A stretch of 64,000 nt of DNA. It comes from Flavobacterium succinicans (lineage in GTDB: Bacteria; Bacteroidota; Bacteroidia; Flavobacteriales; Flavobacteriaceae). The position numbers were made by a program, and so were the translations under genes. Each line of letters opens with the position of its first letter. The first letter of the stretch is position 1. Below the pieces are notes generated by a model. That model saw only the letters and a list, made by a program, of their open reading frames with translations. It had not been told where the DNA came from and searched no databases. Where the stretch lies: NCBI RefSeq assembly GCF_001662485.1, contig NZ_JMTM01000017.1, positions 62,001 to 126,000 of the forward strand, given 5' to 3'. Shown here one piece after another: positions 18,075 to 26,234 of this stretch.

Positions 18075-18779
18075 TTATTTAAAATTTAAAACATCTTTCA
18101 TGGTGAAAACGCCTTGTTTTCCTGCCAACCATTCTGCTGCAATAACAGCACCTAAGGCAAATCCTTCTCTGTTGTGTGCAGTATGTTTAATTTCGATGGC
18201 GTCGATAGGGGAGTTGTAGGTTACCGTATGTGTACCTGGAACTTCTCCAGTTCTAATGGCTTCAATGTGAAGTTCGTTTTCTTTTGGACTATTGTCCATT
18301 GTCCAATTAGAATAATTACTATGTTCTATAACACCTTCGGCTAGGGTAATAGCAGTTCCACTTGGTGCGTCTAATTTATGAATATGGTGAATTTCTTCCA
18401 TTGCCACTTTGTAAGAATCATAAGGAGCCATAATTTTTGACAAATAGGAATTCAATTCAAAAAAAAGATTCACCCCTAAACTAAAGTTAGAACTAGAAAT
18501 AAAACCACCTTTTTTTTCTATACATAAGGCAATCATTTCGTCATAGTGTTCCAACCAACCCGTTGTGCCCGAAACGACAGGGACATTATTGTTGAAACTT
18601 GCAGAGATATTTGCAACTGCGGCTGCTGGAACACTGAAATCAATGGCAACATCGGCTTTTTCTAATCCTTCATAAGTATTGAATTCGTCTTTTTTCAAAA
18701 CGATTTCGTGGCCTCTTTCAAGTGCAATTCTTTCAATTACTTGACCCATTTTTCCGTATCCTAAAAGCGCAATCTTCAT
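18075..18779 (-). CDS. dapB: 4-hydroxy-tetrahydrodipicolinate reductase
   Basis: DapB reduces the product of DapA with NAD(P)H in the diaminopimelate branch that supplies lysine and peptidoglycan. The Rossmann motif GYGKMGQ opens the protein (residues 7-13), GTTGW marks the active-site loop, and HHIHKLDAPSGTA (about 135-147) holds the catalytic His pair and Lys. At 234 residues it is the short form usual in Bacteroidota. It lies between a DUF5683 gene upstream and lepB downstream, and the spacing suggests one transcript with both. Confidence 0.96.
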   Translation of the reverse strand: MKIALLGYGKMGQVIERIALERGHEIVLKKDEFNTYEGLEKADVAIDFSVPAAAVANISASFNNNVPVVSGTTGWLEHYDEMIALCIEKKGGFISSSNFSLGVNLFFELNSYLSKIMAPYDSYKVAMEEIHHIHKLDAPSGTAITLAEGVIEHSNYSNWTMDNSPKENELHIEAIRTGEVPGTHTVTYNSPIDAIEIKHTAHNREGFALGAVIAAEWLAGKQGVFTMKDVLNFK

Positions 18780-18805
18780 TTTTTTTGATTTAAAATAAGT
18801 ACTTA

Positions 18806-19366
18806 TTAAAAAGTATAATTAAACGTTAGTCCGACATTGGGACGAAACGTTACATCGTTGGGGTAAATTTCAGGTCTTAATGATAGATTTTCACTTACAT
18901 TAAATTGTATTAAAGCCGCATCAACATTGGCGTCAATAATATTTAAAACATAAAAACCAACCGTTACTAATGCCGATAAATCTCTGTTGCGTTGATAAAA
19001 TTTTTGACCAGCAATGAGTCGGCTATTGTCTAAATAAGAAAATTGATCGTCCGTGTAGCCTTCTAATCGTCTTTTATAAGCATCTCGGTATTGATTGTAT
19101 TTCTTATTGTTGTCTAAATAAAAATACAAACTTGTGCCTATTCCAGCATAGACCAATGGAATTTTCCAATACTTTTTGTTGTAGGCTTGACCTAAACCTG
19201 GTAAAATAGCAGAATAAAATGCCGCTTTTGCAGGTGTTAGAGGGTCAATATCATTCGATTGGATAGTGTCTTTTGCAATTAGACTTTTATCTTTTTTATC
19301 TTGTGCAAAAACAAAACCATTTCCTATAAAAAAAGTAAGGATACATATAGCAAGGATTTTATTCAC
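18806..19366 (-). CDS. DUF5683 domain protein, exported
   Basis: A 186-residue protein with a cleavable signal peptide (MNKILAICILTFFIGNGFVF, then AQ) and the DUF5683 core. The core contains KAAFYSAILPGLGQAYNKKY, a short membrane segment near PLVYAGIGTSLYFYLDNN, and a C-terminal beta-rich tail ending in Phe, typical of outer membrane-linked proteins. The function is unknown. The first codon shares its final base with the stop of parB, so it is translationally coupled to parB. The parA-parB-DUF5683-dapB-lepB order is one I recognise from flavobacteria. Confidence 0.85.
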   Translation of the reverse strand: MNKILAICILTFFIGNGFVFAQDKKDKSLIAKDTIQSNDIDPLTPAKAAFYSAILPGLGQAYNKKYWKIPLVYAGIGTSLYFYLDNNKKYNQYRDAYKRRLEGYTDDQFSYLDNSRLIAGQKFYQRNRDLSALVTVGFYVLNIIDANVDAALIQFNVSENLSLRPEIYPNDVTFRPNVGLTFNYTF

Positions 19367-20265
19367 TACCCTTTGATTAATTTAATGATTCGGTTGAGAT
19401 CTTCTTGAGAGTGAAATGGAATGGTTATTTTTCCTTTTCCGTTATTGGCTACTTTCAAATCTACTTTGGTTCCAAAATAAGAATTAAAGCTATGTTGTTG
19501 CTCATCATCAATTTCAAATGCAGCAGATTTAGCAGGAATGTTTGATTTTGGCAACAAACTTTCTTGATAGTTTTTGACCAAAGTTTCTGTTTCACGTACG
19601 GATAGATTCTGGCTTACAATTTTCTGATACATTTGCGCCTGAACATCTAAATCTTCAACATTGATGATGGCACGACCATGTCCCATACTGATGAAACCGT
19701 CTCTAATTCCAGTTTGAATAATTGGGTCTAGTTTTAAAAGACGCAAATAGTTGGCAATGGTAGAACGTTTTTTTCCCACTCTCTCGCTCATTTGTTCTTG
19801 TGTCAACTGGATTTCATCCATTAAACGTTGGTAGGAAAGTGCAATCTCAATTGGGTCTAAGTCATGACGTTGGATGTTTTCCACCAAAGCCATAACCAAT
19901 GATTCATTGTCATTTGCAATACGAATGTAAGCAGGTACTGTGGTAAGTCCTACTAAAACAGAAGCGCGCAAACGACGTTCCCCAGAAATTAATTGGTATT
20001 TATTAAAATCTAATTTACGAACCGTAATAGGTTGAATCACACCTAATTCTTTAATAGAAGTGGCTAATTCACGCAGTGATTCTTCATTGAAATTTGTTCT
20101 GGGTTGAAATGGATTAATTTCAATAGCATCAATTTCAAGCTCAATAATATTACCAACAACTTTGTCTGCATTTTTGTCCTCAACCGATTTAATATCGTTT
20201 TCAGGGTCTTTTAATAATGCGGATAATCCTCTACCGAGTGCTTGTTTTTTTACTGCTTTTGTCAT
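19366..20265 (-). CDS. parB: Chromosome partitioning protein ParB
   Basis: ParB binds parS sites near the origin and loads SMC. The 299-residue protein has the CTP-binding ParB/Srx domain (about residues 40-130) with INPFQPRTNF, ELGVIQPITVRK and the nucleotide motif LISGERRLRAS. A helix-turn-helix follows (about 150-200, LTQEQMSERVGKKRSTIANY) and a C-terminal dimerisation segment ends FHSQEDLNRIIKLIKG. No parS sequence was recognised nearby by eye. It lies five bases after parA. Confidence 0.96.
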   Translation of the reverse strand: MTKAVKKQALGRGLSALLKDPENDIKSVEDKNADKVVGNIIELEIDAIEINPFQPRTNFNEESLRELATSIKELGVIQPITVRKLDFNKYQLISGERRLRASVLVGLTTVPAYIRIANDNESLVMALVENIQRHDLDPIEIALSYQRLMDEIQLTQEQMSERVGKKRSTIANYLRLLKLDPIIQTGIRDGFISMGHGRAIINVEDLDVQAQMYQKIVSQNLSVRETETLVKNYQESLLPKSNIPAKSAAFEIDDEQQHSFNSYFGTKVDLKVANNGKGKITIPFHSQEDLNRIIKLIKG

Positions 20266-20270
20266 AAAAC

Positions 20271-21038
20271 CTATTTGCTATTTTTCTTTATTATTTCTTG
20301 AGCTAAGTGAATATAGTTAACCGCTCCTTTACTAGTCGCGTCATAGTTGATGATGCTTTCACCAAAACTAGGCGCTTCACTTAATTTTACATTTCGTTGG
20401 ATTACAGTTTCAAAAACCATGTCGTTGAAGTGTTTTTGAACTTCTTCCAAAACTTGATTAGACAAACGCAATCTCGAGTCATACATAGTAAGTAGTAGTC
20501 CTTCGATGTCTAAATCTGGGTTGTGAATTTTTTGAATACTTTTCACAGTGTTTAATAATTTTCCTAATCCTTCGAGTGCAAAATATTCGCACTGAATCGG
20601 AATAATTACAGAATCAGCCGCAGTAAGCGCATTCAAAGTTAGTAAGCCTAAAGACGGAGCACAGTCAATTAAGATGTAATCGTATTCATCTTTGATGCTG
20701 TCTAGTGATTTTTTGAGCATGTACTCACGGTTTTCTTTGTCGACCAATTCGATTTCGATAGCTACAAGGTCGATATGGGAAGGAATCACGTCTACGTTTG
20801 GAGCGGTGCATTTCAGCAATGCTTCATGTGGCGTATGACTGTGTTCTAATATTTGATAGGTGCCAATTTCAACTGTCTCGACATCAATTCCTAATCCTGA
20901 TGTAGCATTAGCTTGAGGATCAGCGTCAATTAATAAGACTTTTTTTTCTAAAACACCTAATGATGCTGCAAGATTAACGGATGTTGTGGTTTTTCCAACT
21001 CCTCCTTTTTGATTAGCAATCGCAATGATTTTGCCCAT
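20271..21038 (-). CDS. parA: Chromosome partitioning ATPase ParA
   Basis: ParA is a deviant Walker ATPase that forms gradients on the nucleoid and moves ParB-parS complexes. The 255-residue chain opens with MGKIIAIANQKGGVGKTTTS, holding the deviant Walker A motif with its signature Lys. DADPQANAT and DYILIDCAPSLGLLTLNAL (Walker B) follow. It is the first gene of the minus-strand parA-parB run. Upstream are about 235 bases with no gene before the divergently oriented tRNA-Pro; that gap is AT-rich and must hold the parA promoter. Confidence 0.96.
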   Translation of the reverse strand: MGKIIAIANQKGGVGKTTTSVNLAASLGVLEKKVLLIDADPQANATSGLGIDVETVEIGTYQILEHSHTPHEALLKCTAPNVDVIPSHIDLVAIEIELVDKENREYMLKKSLDSIKDEYDYILIDCAPSLGLLTLNALTAADSVIIPIQCEYFALEGLGKLLNTVKSIQKIHNPDLDIEGLLLTMYDSRLRLSNQVLEEVQKHFNDMVFETVIQRNVKLSEAPSFGESIINYDATSKGAVNYIHLAQEIIKKNSK

Positions 21039-21255
21039 TTGTTTTTGAATTTTGAGCGGTAAAAATACAATTTTTTATGGTTATTGAAAATCTATTTTAT
21101 AACATTTGTGTTTGTTTTTTGAAACCATTTTTGAGGGGTCTTTGTTTTAACTTCTAAATGCTTTTGGAATAAGGTTTTTTGTAATGCATTTTTTGTTTTT
21201 CTATTTTTTTTAAATACTTTCTTAAAAATAGCTTGTGAAACAAATAAAACTACAC

Positions 21256-21263
21256 TATATTTG
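21256..21263 (+). promoter_or_regulatory. -7 element (TATATTTG) for tRNA-Pro
   Basis: Perfect TAnnTTTG match 12 bases before the mature 5' end of tRNA-Pro, with a TTG at 21232 that could be part of the -33 region. Confidence 0.65.
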
Positions 21264-21274
21264 CACCCGCGTTA

Positions 21275-21349
21275 CGGGGTGTAGCGTAGCCCGGTTATCG
21301 CGCCTGCTTTGGGAGCAGGAGGTCGCAGGTTCGAATCCTGCCACCCCGA
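21275..21349 (+). tRNA. tRNA-Pro (TGG)
   Basis: A 75-base cloverleaf. The acceptor arms CGGGGTG and CACCCCG pair, the anticodon stem CCTGC/GCAGG encloses TTTGGGA with anticodon TGG, and the T arm carries GGTTCGAATCC. The discriminator is A and no CCA is encoded. A terminator and a GIY-YIG gene follow at once; a broken second copy of this tRNA appears at 21640. Confidence 0.95.
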
Positions 21350-21350
21350 C

Positions 21351-21635
<285 letters not shown>

Positions 21636-21639
21636 TGAA

Positions 21640-21718
21640 CGGTTATCGCGTCCCGATGGTAATCGGGAAGGTCGCAGGTTTTAATTTCTGTTAAGCGGAA
21701 TAGACTCTGCCACCCCGA
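21640..21718 (+). pseudogene. Decayed tRNA-Pro copy
   Basis: Shares CGGTTATCGCG with the D arm of the intact tRNA-Pro, GGTCGCAGGTT with its T arm and CTGCCACCCCGA with its 3' end. The 5' acceptor strand and first part of the D arm are missing. The anticodon arm has been replaced by TCCCGATGGTAATCGGGA, and about 23 unrelated bases interrupt the T loop. It cannot fold as a tRNA. It begins five bases after the stop of the GIY-YIG gene. Confidence 0.85.
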
Positions 21719-21758
21719 CAAAATCCTTTCTGAGTTTCAGAAGGGATTTTTTGTTTAG

Positions 21759-21818
21759 ATGGAATTTGCGGTTTGCATGGATCAAGTTCAAAAGTTTTGT
21801 TTAATCCCTAACTTTTAA
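21759..21818 (+). pseudogene. Remnant of a second GIY-YIG gene
   Basis: ATGGAATTTGCGGTTTGCAT matches the first codons of the intact gene (ATGGAATTTACAGTTTACAT) and stands at the same distance after a copy of the tRNA-Pro terminator. The frame then departs and stops after 19 residues. It shows that the tRNA-terminator-GIY-YIG unit was once duplicated in tandem. Confidence 0.75.
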
Positions 21819-21837
21819 ACTTGTTTTGTAATTAATT

Positions 21838-21877
21838 GAAAAGGGACAAAGAAAAAATATCTTTGTCCCTTTTTTTT
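21838..21877. terminator. Bidirectional terminator between the tRNA-Pro unit and tRNA-Leu
   Basis: AAAAGGGACAAAG and CTTTGTCCCTTTT form a perfect stem of 13 bp around a nine-base loop, with A and T tracts on either side, so it can stop transcription from both directions. Confidence 0.85.
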
Positions 21878-21879
21878 GG

Positions 21880-21962
21880 TGACCATGGAGGGATTTGAAC
21901 CCTCACGCCCTTGCGAGCACCACCCCCTCAAGATGGCGAGTCTACCGTTTCTCCACATGGCC
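21880..21962 (-). tRNA. tRNA-Leu (GAG)
   Basis: An 83-base cloverleaf with the long variable arm of a class II tRNA. Acceptor arms GGCCATG and CATGGTC pair, the anticodon stem CCATC/GGTGG encloses TTGAGGG with anticodon GAG, and the T arm carries GGTTCAAATCC. The discriminator is A and a CCA is encoded immediately after it (21877-21879). Confidence 0.94.
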
Positions 21963-21970
21963 GTCAAATA

Positions 21971-22000
21971 AAAAAAGGTCATTCGCCGTAGCGAATAACC
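21971..22000 (-). terminator. Terminator between tRNA-Lys and tRNA-Leu
   Basis: On the minus strand GGTTATTCGC and GCGAATGACC form a 10-bp stem with one G-U pair around TACG, followed by a run of T. It separates the lysine tRNA transcript from the leucine tRNA gene. Confidence 0.75.
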
Positions 22001-22004
22001 TTTG

Positions 22005-22077
22005 TGACCCGACTGGGGCTCGAACCCAGGACCCCATCATTAAAAGTGATGTGCTCTACCGACTGAGCTATCGAGTC
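22005..22077 (-). tRNA. tRNA-Lys (TTT), copy 3 in transcription order
   Basis: A 73-base cloverleaf with acceptor arms GACTCGA/TCGGGTC, anticodon loop CTTTTAA (anticodon TTT) and T loop TTCGAGC. No CCA is encoded. It is identical to the two copies that follow at 111-base intervals. Confidence 0.95.
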
Positions 22078-22115
22078 AATCATTCAAGAAACTAATGCGT
22101 AGTTCACAGTATTTG

Positions 22116-22188
22116 TGACCCGACTGGGGCTCGAACCCAGGACCCCATCATTAAAAGTGATGTGCTCTACCGACTGAGCTATCGAGTC
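22116..22188 (-). tRNA. tRNA-Lys (TTT), copy 2
   Basis: Identical to the copy at 22005-22077. The 38-base spacer between copies 2 and 3 is repeated almost exactly between copies 1 and 2, so the whole 111-base unit has been duplicated in tandem. Confidence 0.95.
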
Positions 22189-22226
22189 AATCATTCAAGA
22201 AACTAATGCGTAGTTCACAGTATTTG

Positions 22227-22299
22227 TGACCCGACTGGGGCTCGAACCCAGGACCCCATCATTAAAAGTGATGTGCTCTACCGACTGAGCTATCGAGTC
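22227..22299 (-). tRNA. tRNA-Lys (TTT), copy 1
   Basis: First of three identical tandem tRNA-Lys genes in the direction of transcription. The TGCACCCGC-like sequence just upstream on the minus strand (CGTATATTTGCACCCGCATT) contains TATATTTG, a good -7 element. Confidence 0.95.
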
Positions 22300-22425
22300 A
22301 TTTCGTTTCTTGAATGCGGGTGCAAATATACGTACTTTTTTTTCAAGTTTCAAAGCAATTTTATTATAAATTTGTCTTTTTTAATCAAAAAGTTACAATG
22401 CCTTAATTAATAAGGTTTTATTGCC

Positions 22426-22944
22426 ATGAAAAAAATTATATTATTAGGGTATATGGGTTGCGGTAAGTCAACCATTGCTCATAAACTGTCTGAGAAAACC
22501 ACTATTCCCTTTTTAGATTTAGATCAATATATTGAAGAAAAAGCCAATTTGACTATCAAAGAACTCTTTGAAAAGCACGGAGAGATTTATTTTCGGAAAC
22601 TAGAGCACGAAGCTTTTGTGACACTTTTAGAACAAAAGGAAGCTGTAATTCTTGGGCTTGGTGGAGGAACTCCTTGTTATGCGAATAATCACGAATTGTT
22701 ACAACGTCCGGATTTGGTCTCAGTTTATTTAAAGGCTTCGGTTGCTACTTTGTTCGAGAGATTATCTAAAAACAAGAGCAAACGTCCTTTAATTGCTAAT
22801 TTAAACGATGTAGAATTAAATGAGTTTATTGCAAAACATTTATTCGATAGAAGTTATTATTACAACCAAGCACAATATAAGGTTACTGTTGATGACAAAA
22901 CAGTAGCGGAAACGGTAGAAAGTATCGTGGCGTTGTTAGCTTAA
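22426..22944 (+). CDS. aroK: Shikimate kinase
   Basis: AroK phosphorylates shikimate with ATP in the chorismate pathway. The 172-residue protein has Walker A GYMGCGKSTIA (about residues 8-18), the shikimate-binding Asp in LDLDQYIEE, the Arg of FRKLE, the GLGGGTPCY loop and the lid Arg in KSKRPLI. Its length is that of the single-domain enzyme. Its 3' end overlaps by nine bases the 3' end of the convergent phosphoribosyltransferase gene. Confidence 0.96.
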   Translation: MKKIILLGYMGCGKSTIAHKLSEKTTIPFLDLDQYIEEKANLTIKELFEKHGEIYFRKLEHEAFVTLLEQKEAVILGLGGGTPCYANNHELLQRPDLVSVYLKASVATLFERLSKNKSKRPLIANLNDVELNEFIAKHLFDRSYYYNQAQYKVTVDDKTVAETVESIVALLA

Positions 22945-23436
22945 ATACGCATAGCTATTCCCAGCTTCTTCAAAAACTACTTGCACGTGTTCAAATAGGG
23001 AAGTTGATAATGAAATTCCTTTGAAATCTGCTTTGACAGGATATTTTTTGTGGTTTCTGTCAATGAGTACCGCTGTTTTGAATTTTTTTAAGGGAACTTC
23101 TAAAAAATGGCGAACGGCATAAATTAATGTCGTTCCAGAATTTAACACATCGTCTACTAAGACTAAGCCTTTGTTGGTATAGTTCTCTTTGGCCAATGAA
23201 GTGCGAATAGCCAAATCAGGTTGGTGTTTGTTGATTTCGACTTCGCAAAGTGAAACTTTAATGGGAGAAATCAAGGCCAAAGCGGCCGCGATTTTTTGAG
23301 CAAACACAAAACCGTTTTTGGTAATACCAGCCAGTACAATTTCTTCTTCATCTACAAAGGTTTCGTAGATTTGGTAAGCAATTCGTTTGATTTTGTGTTC
23401 TATTTCTAGGTGGGTTAAAATGATGTTTTGGCTCAT
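22936..23436 (-). CDS. Phosphoribosyltransferase family protein, PyrR-like
   Basis: A 166-residue type I phosphoribosyltransferase fold. The PRPP-binding motif is VLVDDVLNSGTTLIYA (about residues 91-106), with the flexible hood at the N-terminus and the LAGITKNGFVFAQ segment before it. Related proteins are annotated as PyrR bifunctional regulators or as xanthine/hypoxanthine phosphoribosyltransferases; with no pyrimidine genes nearby I do not choose. An S4-domain gene lies downstream-to-upstream on the same strand, with about 70 bases between them. Confidence 0.87.
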   Translation of the reverse strand: MSQNIILTHLEIEHKIKRIAYQIYETFVDEEEIVLAGITKNGFVFAQKIAAALALISPIKVSLCEVEINKHQPDLAIRTSLAKENYTNKGLVLVDDVLNSGTTLIYAVRHFLEVPLKKFKTAVLIDRNHKKYPVKADFKGISLSTSLFEHVQVVFEEAGNSYAYLS

Positions 23437-23508
23437 TGTTTTTATTTTGAAAGGTACAAAAGGAATAATGTGAGTTTGAATTTTGAGTTGTTTTTTTAGA
23501 AGTTTAGC

Positions 23509-23910
23509 TTATTGCAAATGAGAATCTTCATCTTGATCTTCTATAATGACATTGCCAAACTCATCAATGTCGCGGCGATCTTTTTTGGTAGGACGACCCG
23601 TTCCGTTTTTTCGATAATGTTCTTTTGAAAGTTTTAATAATTCTAAATGTTGATAAACTTCTGCAGGAGTGTCATTGCGGCGATACATATCGACCAATTT
23701 CGCGCCAACACGACTTTCTGGGATGTCTAAAACCGTGATGATTTGTGTAATTTGATCTTTGCGAAAGGTAATTTTGTCAGTTGGAAAAACTTCTTTCGAG
23801 GCTTTGGCAACTTGACCATTTACGGTTACTTGGTTTTTTTTACAAGCCTCGGTAACCATATTTCTGGTTTTGTAATAACGAACGCACCATAAATATTTAT
23901 CTATCCGCAT
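23509..23910 (-). CDS. S4-domain RNA-binding protein, Hsp15 family
   Basis: A 133-residue protein starting with an S4 RNA-binding domain: MRIDKYLWCVRYYKTRNM, KKNQVTVNGQVAKASKEV and the following KITFRKD. In E. coli Hsp15 rescues stalled 50S subunits that carry a nascent chain. The C-terminal segment is basic (GRPTKKDRRDI) with an acidic tail. It is followed on the same strand by the phosphoribosyltransferase gene and is divergent from the FKBP-like lipoprotein gene. Confidence 0.88.
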   Translation of the reverse strand: MRIDKYLWCVRYYKTRNMVTEACKKNQVTVNGQVAKASKEVFPTDKITFRKDQITQIITVLDIPESRVGAKLVDMYRRNDTPAEVYQHLELLKLSKEHYRKNGTGRPTKKDRRDIDEFGNVIIEDQDEDSHLQ

Positions 23911-23988
23911 AAATTTTCAAAAATCAAAGTTAAATAGTTTATCAAAATCAATCTAAATTGTATCTTGCGCACTCAAAAATTAGTACTA

Positions 23989-24972
23989 ATGAACAAAATT
24001 AAGTTTTATTTTATTTTATCAATGCTATCTTTAGCATTATTTTCATGTTCTAAAAGTAGCGATGAGGCGGAGGTAACCCCACCTAGAGAATATAGCGTGC
24101 AATATGCCACTGATATCAAAGACATTGAAGAGTACTTGAAAACTTATTATATAGAGGAAGTTACTGCTGACTTCGATATTAAGATTTCTAAAATTCCTAC
24201 AGGAGGTACTCAAAAATCAGTTTGGGAGCAAACAACTTATCCACTTAAATTCAGAGAGGTGGACTTGCATGGAGTAAAGTATAAGTTGTATTATTTAGCC
24301 TTGAATCAAGGTGTTGGTGAGTCGCCATGTAATGTTGATGCTGTGTTTGCGGCTTATAAAGGAGATTATTTACAACAAGTAACTAAAGATGGTGTAACTA
24401 CACTTACTGCAACTGAATTTGAAAGATTAAGTAATCCACAACAATTTTTTCAATTAACAGGGGTAATAAAAGGATGGTCTGAAATATTTCCTTTGTTCAA
24501 AAAGGGCACCTATGTTTCCAATTCAGATGGGACGATATCTTATAAGGATTTTGGAGCTGGAGTGGTTTTTATTCCTTCGGGCTTAGCGTATTATAATAGT
24601 GGTCAAGGAACAATTCCTTCCTATTCCCCGTTAGTTTTTAATTTTAAATTATATGAAATTCAACGTAATGATCAAGATGGGGATGGAATTCCTTCTTATT
24701 TAGAAGATTTGGATGGTGATGGTTATATGTATAGTTTTACCAATACTACTTTGTATCCTACCAAACCTACTACCAATCCTGATGATACTGATGGTGATGA
24801 TGTCCCAGATTTTATTGATGTAGATGATGATGGGGATAATTATACGACGAAATTAGAGCGTTCTTATAAAGATGCTAACGGAGTGACGCAATACTATGAT
24901 TTTGCAAATATTCCTTTGTGTACTGGAGGTAATGGCAAAAAAAGGCACTTGGATCCAAAATGTTATAATTAA
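23989..24972 (+). CDS. FKBP-like peptidyl-prolyl isomerase lipoprotein with Asp-rich calcium repeats
   Basis: A 327-residue lipoprotein with lipobox ALFSC (Cys about residue 20). The middle resembles an FKBP domain: GVIKGWSEIFPLFKKGTY, then VVFIPSGLAYYNSGQGTIPS and LVFNFKLYEI, matching the family segments around the active-site Trp and the C-terminal strands. After it come DQDGDGIPSYLEDLDGDGY and DTDGDDVPDFIDVDDDGD, calcium-binding repeats like those of thrombospondin type 3. It probably assists folding at the outer membrane or surface. ATG 23989 is chosen over a TTG 24 bases upstream. Confidence 0.85.
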   Translation: MNKIKFYFILSMLSLALFSCSKSSDEAEVTPPREYSVQYATDIKDIEEYLKTYYIEEVTADFDIKISKIPTGGTQKSVWEQTTYPLKFREVDLHGVKYKLYYLALNQGVGESPCNVDAVFAAYKGDYLQQVTKDGVTTLTATEFERLSNPQQFFQLTGVIKGWSEIFPLFKKGTYVSNSDGTISYKDFGAGVVFIPSGLAYYNSGQGTIPSYSPLVFNFKLYEIQRNDQDGDGIPSYLEDLDGDGYMYSFTNTTLYPTKPTTNPDDTDGDDVPDFIDVDDDGDNYTTKLERSYKDANGVTQYYDFANIPLCTGGNGKKRHLDPKCYN

Positions 24973-24992
24973 GTCTATAAAGATTTATTATG

Positions 24993-25024
24993 AAACCGTT
25001 CTTTTGTAAGAGCGGTTTTTTTTG
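24993..25024 (+). terminator. Terminator after the FKBP-like gene
   Basis: AAACCGTTCTT and AAGAGCGGTTT pair with one mismatch around a short loop, followed by eight T residues. Confidence 0.8.
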
Positions 25025-25146
25025 GCTTACTTATTATTTTTTGTTTTACTTTTTTAGGAGTAATGCAAAAAATGTACTTCATGTAATTAGTTTTTGATTG
25101 GGTATCAATATAATTTAGGAGTAATGATTTTTACAAATTGCCAAGA

Positions 25147-25183
25147 CAAAAAAATCCCGCCAAGTATTGCTTGACGGGACTTA
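25147..25183 (-). terminator. Terminator after the transketolase genes
   Basis: On the minus strand TCCCGTCAAG and CTTGGCGGGA form a stem around CAATA, followed by a T tract, just past the stop of the C-terminal transketolase subunit. Confidence 0.82.
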
Positions 25184-25200
25184 TATAATTGGTAAAATAA

Positions 25201-26154
25201 TTACTTTCTTCCCAATACTCTTTCTACAGCTTCAAAAATTGCTTGGTTGTTTAGTTTGTATTTTTCCATCAATTGTTCTGGGGTTCCAGATTCTCCAAAA
25301 CTATCGTTTACGGCCACGAATTCTTGTGGTGCAGGAGTGTTTAAAGCTAAAACTCTAGAAACACTTTCTCCTAAACCTCCTAAGATGTTATGTTCTTCAG
25401 CAGTTACCACGCATTTAGTTTTGGCAACCGATTTTAAAATCGCTTCTTCATCCAAAGGTTTAATCGTGTGAATGTTGATGACTTCGGCAGAAATTCCTTT
25501 GGCTTCCAAAGCTTCGGCAGCGATTAAAGCTTCCCAAACTAAGTGACCTGTGGCAACAATCGTAACATCTGTCCCTTCGTTTAATAAAATAGCTTTTCCG
25601 ATAACGAAAGGTTCGTCGGCTGGCATAAAGTTAGGTACCACTGGTCGACCAAAACGCAAGTAAGCTGGGCCATGGTGATCTGCTAAAGCAATCGTAGCGG
25701 CTTTAGTTTGATTGTAATCACAAGTGTTGATTACGGTCATGCCTGGTAGCATTTTCATTAAACCAATATCTTCAAGGATTTGGTGTGTTGCTCCATCTTC
25801 TCCAAGGGTTAATCCCGCGTGAGAAGCACAAATTTTTACATTTTTATCAGAGTAAGCTACTGATTGACGAATTTGATCGTAAACACGGCCCGTAGAAAAG
25901 TTGGCAAATGTTCCTGTAAATGGAATTTTACCTCCAATTGTTAAACCAGCAGCAATTCCAATCATGTTAGCTTCTGCAATTCCGATTTGGAAAAAACGCT
26001 CTGGGTGATTTTTCTTGAAATCATCGAATTTCAATGACCCAATTAAATCGGCACAAAGTGCTACTACATTTTCGTTTTTCTGACCCAATTCAGTCATTCC
26101 CGCTCCAAAACCTGAACGTGTATCTTTACTTCCTGTATTTGTATATTTTTTCAT
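25201..26154 (-). CDS. Transketolase, C-terminal subunit
   Basis: A 317-residue protein covering the pyrimidine-binding (PYR) and C-terminal domains of transketolase. DLIGSLKFDDF, the GIAEANMIGIAAGL motif with the catalytic Glu, and SHAGLTLGEDGATHQ are diagnostic. With the N-terminal subunit encoded 80 bases upstream it forms a thiamine diphosphate enzyme of the non-oxidative pentose phosphate pathway. Split transketolases are widespread in Bacteroidota and archaea. Both halves are intact, so this is not a broken gene. Confidence 0.95.
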   Translation of the reverse strand: MKKYTNTGSKDTRSGFGAGMTELGQKNENVVALCADLIGSLKFDDFKKNHPERFFQIGIAEANMIGIAAGLTIGGKIPFTGTFANFSTGRVYDQIRQSVAYSDKNVKICASHAGLTLGEDGATHQILEDIGLMKMLPGMTVINTCDYNQTKAATIALADHHGPAYLRFGRPVVPNFMPADEPFVIGKAILLNEGTDVTIVATGHLVWEALIAAEALEAKGISAEVINIHTIKPLDEEAILKSVAKTKCVVTAEEHNILGGLGESVSRVLALNTPAPQEFVAVNDSFGESGTPEQLMEKYKLNNQAIFEAVERVLGRK

Positions 26155-26234
26155 TATTTGATTTTAATTGAAAGATTAAAAAATTAAAAGATTAGACATC
26201 TGAAGTCAGAAATCTTTAATCTGTTATCTTAATT

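Noticed and set aside
22005..22299. Evenly spaced repeats that could suggest a CRISPR array
   Set aside because: The 73-base repeats fold as tRNA-Lys and the spacers are identical rather than unique.
25040..25140. Two TTAGGAGT motifs resembling the start of the palindromic repeat
   Set aside because: They lack the hairpin and the CGGGGCTA end, so they are not copies of the repeat.
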